A stretch of 11,794 nt of DNA from Thermoplasmatota archaeon (GTDB lineage Archaea; Thermoplasmatota; E2; DHVEG-1): positions 19,646 through 31,439 of the forward strand of contig JAGXLH010000003.1 of assembly GCA_018334795.1 (NCBI GenBank), written 5' to 3'. Made by a program: the position numbers and the translations under genes. A model generated the notes under the pieces. That model saw only the letters and a program-made list of their open reading frames with translations, had not been told where the DNA came from and did no database searches. Shown here piece by piece: positions 6,078 to 11,794 of this stretch. The stretch's first letter is position 1. Each line of letters opens with the position of its first letter.

Positions 6078-6140
6078 ATGACAAACGATATCAAGATACT
6101 TTGGGTCTGGGATTGGCTAGAACCAGTAGGAAAACAGTGA
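6078..6140 (+). other. Possible 20-codon leaderless leader ORF overlapping the next start
   Basis: An ATG at the predicted transcription start opens a 20-codon frame, MTNDIKILWVWDWLEPVGKQ, in a different frame from the downstream gene. Its TGA overlaps a GTG start codon in the arrangement GTGA, as in coupled translation. Three tryptophans alternate at positions 9, 11 and 13. It could be a leader peptide, or chance in a short span. Confidence 0.25.
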
Positions 6141-6892
6141 CTTTGAGTGCACTGAGTAGATCTATTCAGTGGTTACGTATAGGTAGCATAGTGTGTTTTT
6201 TATGTATAATGAGCTTTTATGTTAATTTTCTGACGTATTCATTTACTGTTTTAAGTCACCCAGCAGATTTATCTGCTTTTTCTTATCAAGATTTTGTTGA
6301 TGCAAAAGATACTGAAGAACTCCCTTCAGTTTTTGATTATGTCGCAGTGTCTTCAAACGTTAATCTTTACCATGAAAACGTTTCTTTTAATTGTGTGTTT
6401 TCACCATTTATAGATCCACAAAACGTTACTCTTCATCTTTGGTATCAAGATGAAAATTTGTCTTCCATTGATTTAATTGAAATTGAAACCAATCGTTTTG
6501 TTCACACCTCGTCTTTTTCGCACCTTGGCAAATATTTTTTTTATATCTCTGCAGACATTGGAAATCAAAAAATGATCAGTCTTTCTCGATCGTTTTGGAT
6601 TACTAATTCATTGTTTGATAAAGATGCTGATGGAATGGATGATGATTGGGAGCATTATTATGGATTTAATCCTAGTGATCCTACTGATGCATCTACTGAT
6701 TATGACTCTGATGGGTATACGAATTTAGATGAATTCATCATGAATACTGATCCATTGGATGCTGATTATGGGGAATTTGTGGTGTATTATATACAAGATC
6801 ATATTCATCTTATCTTTCTGACGATTTGTTTTCTAATGATCGCTTTATTGTTTTCAATCTTCGGTTTGAGGCGATCAACAAGATGGATTTAA
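6137..6892 (+). CDS. Membrane-anchored surface protein with TSP3/EF-hand-like calcium-binding module
   Basis: From GTG 6137 the protein has 251 residues. An N-terminal signal-anchor helix (IGSIVCFLCIMSFYVNF) is followed by a beta-rich, probably Ig-like domain with three N-glycosylation sequons. Then come two calcium-binding loops of the thrombospondin type 3 kind, DKDADGMDDDWE and DYDSDGYTNLDEF, joined by the usual GFNPSDPTD linker. A C-terminal helix (HLIFLTICFLMIALLFSIFG) and a basic tail place the middle outside the cell. Residues before 6137 carry no signal sequence and would need a TTG start at 6071 upstream of the predicted transcript. AGGA at 6128-6131 sits five bases before the GTG. 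Still, TTG at 6071 cannot be excluded. The function is unknown; such modules often stiffen or link surface proteins. The gene overlaps the next one by ten bases. Confidence 0.72.
   Translation: MTLSALSRSIQWLRIGSIVCFLCIMSFYVNFLTYSFTVLSHPADLSAFSYQDFVDAKDTEELPSVFDYVAVSSNVNLYHENVSFNCVFSPFIDPQNVTLHLWYQDENLSSIDLIEIETNRFVHTSSFSHLGKYFFYISADIGNQKMISLSRSFWITNSLFDKDADGMDDDWEHYYGFNPSDPTDASTDYDSDGYTNLDEFIMNTDPLDADYGEFVVYYIQDHIHLIFLTICFLMIALLFSIFGLRRSTRWI
6868..6876 (+). promoter_or_regulatory. Ribosome site that fixes the start of the zinc-knuckle gene
   Basis: GAGGCGATC matches eight of nine bases of the archaeal Shine-Dalgarno GAGGTGATC. It lies within the end of the preceding gene, 6 to 14 bases before the ATG at 6883 depending on how it is aligned. 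It selects that ATG over an upstream TTG at 6826 in the same frame. Confidence 0.6.
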
Positions 6893-7413
6893 AATGGAAA
6901 ATTGGATTTGCTTTTACAGCAATCGCAAGTCTTTTTTTATTTGTAATTAGTTTATATGATATCATTTATTTGCAGCATCATCTGCGATTTTGGTTTTACG
7001 CTTCAATTGGCATAGTTTTCTTAAGTCTTATTCTATTTATTTTTATGTATCGTTCATCACATAAAAAATATGATTCAGTTGCATTATTTGAGAAAACGTT
7101 ACAAGGTAGATTATATCATTTTATGTGTCGGTATTGTGGTGGAATGTTTGCCGTAAAAGAATCTCGAAAAAATGATATTCATTCACTTACCTTGACCTGT
7201 CCATATTGTGGCTCTGTTGGCCGGATTTCAGATCAACCACCATTAGTTATCGATAGAATTCCTTCTGAGAAATCTCCAAAAGTGTCTTTTTTATGTACTC
7301 AATGCGGTGAACGGCTTAACATTTGGGCGGAAGGATCATCTCTTTCAAATAAAATCTCTATTTTTTCCTGCCCGTATTGTGGCAGTAATAAACCAATGAA
7401 ACCCTTGTGTTAA
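6883..7413 (+). CDS. Two-helix membrane protein with paired C-terminal zinc knuckles
   Basis: The 176-residue protein starts with two transmembrane helices (about residues 7-30 and 36-55) joined by a short loop, followed by a basic RSSHKK stretch that places the rest in the cytosol. The soluble part holds two zinc-ribbon-like units. The first uses C82, C85, C106 and C109 and the second C138, C141, C163 and C166. Both follow the pattern CxxC, a spacer of 20 or more residues, then CPYCGS. Each should bind one zinc. Such ribbons bind RNA, DNA or proteins and occur in many archaeal membrane proteins of unknown role. The start overlaps the TSP3 gene by ten bases, so the two are translationally coupled. 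An outside calcium-binding partner and an inside zinc partner may form one membrane complex, though this is inference. Confidence 0.75.
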   Translation: MDLKWKIGFAFTAIASLFLFVISLYDIIYLQHHLRFWFYASIGIVFLSLILFIFMYRSSHKKYDSVALFEKTLQGRLYHFMCRYCGGMFAVKESRKNDIHSLTLTCPYCGSVGRISDQPPLVIDRIPSEKSPKVSFLCTQCGERLNIWAEGSSLSNKISIFSCPYCGSNKPMKPLC

Positions 7414-7417
7414 CCTT

Positions 7418-7440
7418 CCTTTTTTATTGTTTTATTTTGT
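7418..7440 (+). terminator. T-rich terminator after the zinc-knuckle gene
   Basis: Three T runs (CCTTTTTTATTGTTTTATTTTG) begin five bases after the stop codon on the plus strand and extend into the end of the convergent arcS gene. Confidence 0.5.
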
Positions 7441-9301
7441 GTCGCATGTTAACAGCTTCACCATATGATCGTTTTTTCATTTCACTTCCATTCATGGTTG
7501 CCACTCCGACACCGAGAAAGTTTTCTCCTTGATTGACTAATACGTCATCTCCTCGACGGATCGAGGGATCCGCAGTGATAACTCCGGGGGAAAGAATGGA
7601 TCCTTTTACGGTGAAACCGGTATCAATAGTAACGGTGTATTTGGAAAGATGGCTGATTTTATTTCCTCCCTCGGCAGTAAGTGAAATGAGACCTCGTTGA
7701 TCTGGGATCATGCCTAGTTGTTGATTGTTTTCATTAAAAATTTTTAGATATGGATATTTTCCTTTTACTATTGAATTCTTGAGAAGTGTCGTAGCTAACG
7801 TTCTTCCAAATTGGTATGCAGCAATTTCATGAACTTGTTGTTTTTTCTGATGTGATTTTGATGGTGAAGTGTAATCCTGATCTTGTTTTCTGTCAAGGAT
7901 TTGATTGAGGATTGCTGTTAAAGATTGTAATGATTTTTTTGATGTTGCTTTATTATCCGTTAGGCTAAAATGCCATGGTTTTTCACTGGTTTTAATTTGT
8001 TGAACAAGTGTTTTTGGAAGATGAGAGACGATAGCATCATACGTATTGTTTGATAAAAACGTGGTTAATTGCTGTTGTATCATTAGTTTTTCATCTTCAT
8101 ACCATTTGCCAGTGACAGATATATCATATGATGATGCTGGATAGGTGAGTTCTAATTCTCGTGGAACTAATCCAAGTGGAGAAGTAACAATGACTTCATG
8201 GATAACTCCGGGTAATTTTGTTTTTGAAATTGCTCGTTGAAATCGTTGATGACTTTTTGAAAATGAATATGGTTTTCTAGCTGAACAAGGCAGAAGTAAT
8301 AAAATCTTTTTTTCTTTTGGTTTTTGGTATCGTGAATTCACTCGGTGTTGAAATCGTTTGATTTCAGCTCGATTCCCTGATTCTCTACTAGTTGCATTTA
8401 GAATATATGATTCAGGCATAGAGACGGGTGTTCTTTTTTCAACGTAATCATACTCTGATTCATCAAGGTGTCTAAGTAAGGTGACGAGTTGAGGAGAGAA
8501 TCGAATTCGTTGTTCAATGAGATCACGGAGTTGATTGTTTTTTATGGCATTCCGAACAATCTGAAGTTCCTGGTGTAACATAAAATAATTATGGTGTAGT
8601 AATTGATCAAATGAAAAATTGGATGGATGTTTTTTTGTTTGTGAACACACTGGGCAATGGCAGGGATTTTCAACTATTTTTTTGGTTTCAATTATTGTTT
8701 GAGGAAGAAAGAATTGTTGATTTCGAGCTGCAATAATCGCACTGGTTACGTCAAAGAGATCACAACCAATGTATGTTAGTATTCCTAAGGTTTCAGGTGT
8801 TGCAATAGACGGAGTGTATAGGAGTGCATCATAATTGATTTGTTCTCTGAGTGATGCAATGTATGTAATGAATTTTTTTGGATTATCAAACAACTGTGTT
8901 GCGTTTGATATGATAAAAAGAGCAGATTCATTGGTTTTGATTCTTTGGCTAGCAATAGTAGGGTCACTAGACAGCATGATAATGTTTTTGTTTTGTTGTC
9001 TGTCAAATTGTTGTAGATAATCTTTCACTGATTCTGGGAGAGCGTCTGGTATGACTAGATGGTTGTTAATATCTGTTTTTTGATCTTGTTGATTTTGTTT
9101 AAAAAAAATGTTTTTTCCAACGGTGATTAGAGGAGAATATTTTTTTGTTGTTGATGAAGAAATGAAACATTCTGCAAATGATGGAGGATGATATGATTCT
9201 TCTGCAGGGAATAAAAACCCTGGGGTTTTTACTTTTTCATTTTTTATTTGAAGAAAACCTGTTTGACTGGGGCCATCTGTTGCTATACATTGAAAATTCA
9301 T
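7424..9301 (-). CDS. arcS: Archaeosine synthase ArcS (tRNA position 15 modification)
   Basis: The 625-residue protein matches ArcS in domain order. An N-terminal TGT-like barrel (about residues 1-260) has lost the catalytic aspartate motifs but keeps the zinc site CHCPVCS. A DUF5591 core follows with the signature PCSARKPYSFSKSH, about residues 338-351. Last is a C-terminal PUA domain (from about residue 515) that binds the tRNA. ArcS acts after TgtA has placed preQ0 at G15. As I understand the literature, in Thermococcus it attaches lysine, and the radical SAM protein RaSEA then cleaves to archaeosine. Neither partner is in the window. An ATG 14 codons upstream (9343) lacks a ribosome site, while the chosen ATG has AGGA a few bases before it and gives a family-like N-terminus. 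Follows purH by 72 bases on the same strand. Confidence 0.9.
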   Translation of the reverse strand: MNFQCIATDGPSQTGFLQIKNEKVKTPGFLFPAEESYHPPSFAECFISSSTTKKYSPLITVGKNIFFKQNQQDQKTDINNHLVIPDALPESVKDYLQQFDRQQNKNIIMLSSDPTIASQRIKTNESALFIISNATQLFDNPKKFITYIASLREQINYDALLYTPSIATPETLGILTYIGCDLFDVTSAIIAARNQQFFLPQTIIETKKIVENPCHCPVCSQTKKHPSNFSFDQLLHHNYFMLHQELQIVRNAIKNNQLRDLIEQRIRFSPQLVTLLRHLDESEYDYVEKRTPVSMPESYILNATSRESGNRAEIKRFQHRVNSRYQKPKEKKILLLLPCSARKPYSFSKSHQRFQRAISKTKLPGVIHEVIVTSPLGLVPRELELTYPASSYDISVTGKWYEDEKLMIQQQLTTFLSNNTYDAIVSHLPKTLVQQIKTSEKPWHFSLTDNKATSKKSLQSLTAILNQILDRKQDQDYTSPSKSHQKKQQVHEIAAYQFGRTLATTLLKNSIVKGKYPYLKIFNENNQQLGMIPDQRGLISLTAEGGNKISHLSKYTVTIDTGFTVKGSILSPGVITADPSIRRGDDVLVNQGENFLGVGVATMNGSEMKKRSYGEAVNMRHKIKQ

Positions 9302-9373
9302 AATACTTCCTGAAAAGCCATTATGCTTCTTATGATTTCCCATTTGAATCTTGAAAAGATGAGACCCTTTTCT

Positions 9374-10924
9374 TTAATGTCTGAAATAGCGTTGGCCAGT
9401 AAACACCATAGCAATACCTTTTTCGTTTGCGGCAGCAATCACTTGCTCATCCCTGATACTTCCACCTGGTTGAATAATGGCTTTCACCCCAGATTCAGCT
9501 GCTAAATCAACGGCGTCTCTGAATGGGAAAAATGCATCACTTGCAAGAATTGAATTTTTAATATGTTCTTTTCCCTTATGAGTTGCAATCCATGTCGCAT
9601 CAATACGTGCGGTTTGGCCTCCACCAATACCTACCGTTTGGGTATCTTTTACAAATACTACAGAATTGGATTTGACATGTTTTACACATTTAACCGCAAA
9701 TTCCATAGATGCTAATTGTTTTTTTGTTGGTTTTTTATCCGTAACAATTTTCCATTGATCTGGCTGAGTCATATTAACATCTCGTTGTTGAGAGAGAAAA
9801 CCGCCGACAACACTTCGAAAAATCATTCCTTTTCGATCAATTTTTCCATTGATTCCTGGTAGGGAAAGGATACGTAAGTTTTTCTTTTTTGAAAAAAGGT
9901 CTTTTGCTTCTTTGGTATAATCTGGTGCTATAACCACTTCTAAGAAGAGTTTTCCAAGTTCCTTGGCAACATCTTTGTTGACTTTTCGGTTGAATGCAAC
10001 AATGCCACCGAATGGAGAATAGGTATCAGTGGAAAATGCGTCGTTCCATGCTTGAAGTAACGTTTTGGCACTTGCGATACCACAAGGGGTGGCATGTTTA
10101 ATGATTACACAAGTTGGCTCACTGAATTCTTTAATGGCTTCAATGGCACCATCGCTATCTAGAATGTTGTTGTATGATAATGCTTTTCCTTGAAGTTTGT
10201 TTGCATTTGTAATGCAGGGTTCTGTTGTTTCTGGTAATTGTTGATAGAATCCTCCTTGTAAATGGGGATTTTCTCCGTAGCGCATATCTTGTTTTTTTCG
10301 TAAGGCAATCGTATTATTTTCTGGAAGAACTATATCAGTCCAACGAGTTCGAAGGTATTGGGAGATAATAGCATCATATTGAGCGGTATGAGAAAACGCA
10401 TCTAATGCGAGTTGTTCGCGGTCTTCAAGAGTAATATCGTTGTTTTGTTGTAATTGTTCAGACACGGTTTTGTATTGTTTTGGGTTGGTGACAATGATAA
10501 CATCTTTGTAGTTTTTTGCTGCTGATCGTATGAGGGTGGGCCCTCCAATATCAATGTTTTCTATGACTTCAGCAAAAGAAACATTTGGTTTTTTGATAGT
10601 TTTTTCGAAAGGATACAAGTTACAAACTACGATGTCAACAGGTGATATTTCATGTTCTTGCAGCGTTTGCATATGATTTGTTTTTGATCGTTGGGCAAGA
10701 ATTCCAGCGTGAATGCGCGGATGTAATGTTTTCACTCGGCCATTCAACATTTCTGGAAAACCAGTTACTGAAGAAATTGGTGTGTGAGAAATATGATGTT
10801 CTTCTAAAAATGCAGCAGTTCCTCCGGTTGAAACGATTTCTATGTTTAATGAGGATAATGTTTCTGCAAACGTTTCTATGCCTGTTTTATCTGAAACACT
10901 TAGTAATGCTTTTTTGACACTCAT
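9374..10924 (-). CDS. purH: Bifunctional AICAR transformylase / IMP cyclohydrolase
   Basis: The 516-residue protein carries both enzymes for the last two steps of IMP synthesis. The N-terminal cyclohydrolase domain of the MGS-like fold shows SVSDKTG (9-15), STGGTA (32-37) and TGFPEMLNGRVKTLHPRIH (54-72). The C-terminal AICAR formyltransferase shows MRYGENPH (214-221), the catalytic pair K276-H277 in IIKHATPCG, PFRDAVD and the end signature FTGQRYFRH. It uses 10-formyltetrahydrofolate. The length and motifs are bacterial-type and complete. An ATG ten codons upstream (10954) gives an MLVYACWVT extension not found in relatives, so the internal ATG was chosen. One variant residue is visible: the usual Gln after NPH is Leu. 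It lies 47 bases after the RuvC/YqgF-like gene and before arcS, probably on one transcript. Confidence 0.93.
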   Translation of the reverse strand: MSVKKALLSVSDKTGIETFAETLSSLNIEIVSTGGTAAFLEEHHISHTPISSVTGFPEMLNGRVKTLHPRIHAGILAQRSKTNHMQTLQEHEISPVDIVVCNLYPFEKTIKKPNVSFAEVIENIDIGGPTLIRSAAKNYKDVIIVTNPKQYKTVSEQLQQNNDITLEDREQLALDAFSHTAQYDAIISQYLRTRWTDIVLPENNTIALRKKQDMRYGENPHLQGGFYQQLPETTEPCITNANKLQGKALSYNNILDSDGAIEAIKEFSEPTCVIIKHATPCGIASAKTLLQAWNDAFSTDTYSPFGGIVAFNRKVNKDVAKELGKLFLEVVIAPDYTKEAKDLFSKKKNLRILSLPGINGKIDRKGMIFRSVVGGFLSQQRDVNMTQPDQWKIVTDKKPTKKQLASMEFAVKCVKHVKSNSVVFVKDTQTVGIGGGQTARIDATWIATHKGKEHIKNSILASDAFFPFRDAVDLAAESGVKAIIQPGGSIRDEQVIAAANEKGIAMVFTGQRYFRH

Positions 10925-10971
10925 CACTGTTACCCAACAGGCATATACCAGCAACTCATAAACATTTGGGT

Positions 10972-11751
10972 TTATTTACTTTGTTTTTCCTTTTTGATGG
11001 CTTCGTTTAAACTTATTTTTCCTTCTAATACATTTTTTGCTTGTTTTTGAGTGATTGAAAATTGCCCATTGGTCATCTGTCGGCTTTTCTCTTGAATATT
11101 TCGAATAGACCCACGAGTTGGTTTCAGTGGAAGTTTTCGCTGTACGCGTCCTCCGCTGATCATAGCGATTGCTGCTGCAGCTTCTTTGTCTCGATGTGCT
11201 CGTTGTGTTTGTTGTGAGGAAGTTGTTTTGCTTTCATCTACGATTTCAATGGGTATTTGTAACGAAATAAGTGAGTTGATAATTCTGTTTCTGATAAGAA
11301 GTGATCCATGTCCGATACGGATGAAATATTCATGAGCGGGGTATTCTTTGATGAATCTTTTAACGTTTTTTACCACGTTTTCAGGTGTTTTTACTTGTGT
11401 TTTTAAAATGAGGATATCATCGCCTACTATAGCGATACCTGGTTTTTCACCTGGATCAATGCCAATATGAATGGTTTGATACAGTTCTTTACCAATGAGA
11501 AGATGGAGTGCTTTATCGATTGCATGATCAATGGTATCATATACATCTGCGGCGACTACTTTTGGTTTGTTTACTTCATGAAGTGCTGCATGACTGGTAA
11601 GTATCACTCCGATTCGATTTGGGATGTGTTGAAGGGAGGTTAATGAGACATAGGAAAGATTCCTTTTTTTTAATGCTTGGACTAGATCATGATATAATCT
11701 GAAATCTTTGGTGTAGATGCCTATGGTTTTGTAGGATATTTTCTTTTTCAA
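10972..11751 (-). CDS. Uncharacterised protein with RuvC/YqgF-like RNase H-fold domain
   Basis: The 259-residue protein is not one I can name. Residues 1-90 look like a small Rossmann-like alpha/beta domain with the pattern IGIYTKD then ILTSHAAL. Residues 94-200 resemble a RuvC/YqgF nuclease fold. The first strand carries the signature HIGIDPGEKPGIAI (D99), a fourth strand carries IEIVDESKTT (D172, E173) as in YqgF DERxTT, and a helix carries HRDKEAAAAIA (D188, E190). Together these could supply the metal-binding acidic residues of a nuclease. The basic C-terminal tail ends in a helix (ISLNEAIKKEKQSK). Start codon is TTG with GGGGGA nine bases upstream. It heads the run purH-arcS. A role in nucleic-acid processing is inferred from the fold only. 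Confidence 0.65.
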   Translation of the reverse strand: MKKKISYKTIGIYTKDFRLYHDLVQALKKRNLSYVSLTSLQHIPNRIGVILTSHAALHEVNKPKVVAADVYDTIDHAIDKALHLLIGKELYQTIHIGIDPGEKPGIAIVGDDILILKTQVKTPENVVKNVKRFIKEYPAHEYFIRIGHGSLLIRNRIINSLISLQIPIEIVDESKTTSSQQTQRAHRDKEAAAAIAMISGGRVQRKLPLKPTRGSIRNIQEKSRQMTNGQFSITQKQAKNVLEGKISLNEAIKKEKQSK

Positions 11752-11794
11752 ATCGGTATTTCCCCCATGCTTTTTATTCTATTTTTTTTTATTG
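11748..11794 (-). CDS. Possible 3' end of an upstream gene entering from outside the window
   Basis: On the minus strand a frame is open from the window edge and ends in TGA at 11748-11750, overlapping the TTG start of the RuvC-like gene as TTGA. It encodes about fifteen residues, KKNRIKSMGEIPI at the end. This is the geometry of a coupled operon gene. The stretch is very AT-rich and could equally be a promoter region, so it is only a possibility. Confidence 0.2.
   Translation of the reverse strand, partial: IKKNRIKSMGEIPI

Noticed and set aside
6071..6136. N-terminal extension of the TSP3 protein from a TTG codon
   Set aside because: The first 22 residues lack a signal sequence, no ribosome site precedes the TTG, and the predicted transcript would begin at or after it. 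It is kept as an alternative only.
8785..9505. Small frames on both strands inside or upstream of arcS
   Set aside because: All are antisense or out of frame relative to arcS or purH and encode no recognisable motif.
10642..10917. Plus-strand 91-residue frame within purH
   Set aside because: It is antisense to the N-terminal cyclohydrolase domain, whose motifs are intact.
1..11794. CRISPR array, insertion sequence, integrase, phage or attachment site
   Set aside because: No spaced identical repeats, terminal inverted repeats flanking a transposase or integrase-like reading frame were seen anywhere in the window.

Overview
The window looks like chromosomal DNA from an AT-rich euryarchaeon, most plausibly of the Thermoplasmatota or a neighbouring uncultured lineage. 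The domain assignment rests on several things seen together: a two-module archaeosine synthase, two single-domain KaiC/RadA-like ATPases, a protein with an archaeal type IV pilin N-terminus, archaeal TATA-like promoters, T-tract terminators and Shine-Dalgarno sites resembling GGAGGTGATC. The lineage below domain level is inference. There are eleven well-supported genes plus one small unassigned gene. I see no tRNA or rRNA gene, CRISPR array, insertion sequence or phage module, and no gene-free stretch longer than about 200 bases.

Left third (1-3490). On the minus strand lie a small membrane methyltransferase (ICMT/PEMT type), a KaiC-like ATPase whose usual catalytic Glu pair is replaced, a second KaiC-like ATPase with the pair intact, and a secreted pilin-like glycoprotein. 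Between the two ATPases, on the plus strand, sits a 77-residue protein of unknown function. It has its own TATA box, a strong ribosome site and a repeated palindrome placed like an operator. This is the part of the window most likely to hold an undescribed system: two regulatory ATPases, a small regulated gene and a surface pilin-like protein.

Middle (3490-7415). An overlapping leuC-leuD pair encodes an aconitase-superfamily hydro-lyase. Its substrate loop reads YTYT, which I cannot match to the known isopropylmalate or homoaconitate types. A convergent gamma-class carbonic anhydrase follows, probably translated from a leaderless mRNA. Then come two coupled plus-strand membrane proteins, one with an outward-facing calcium-binding TSP3/EF-hand-like module and one with two cytosolic zinc knuckles.

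Right (7415-11794). A minus-strand run reads RuvC/YqgF-like nuclease-fold protein, then purH, then arcS. PurH is a full-length bacterial-type bifunctional enzyme for the last two steps of IMP synthesis. ArcS makes the archaeosine precursor at tRNA position 15. The first gene of the run is an unassigned protein with an RNase H-like active site, starting at TTG. An upstream gene may end just inside the window edge and overlap that start.

Start codons were revised from the longest reading frame for four genes (pilin-like protein, TSP3 protein, zinc-knuckle protein, arcS/purH family), using ribosome sites and family N-termini.
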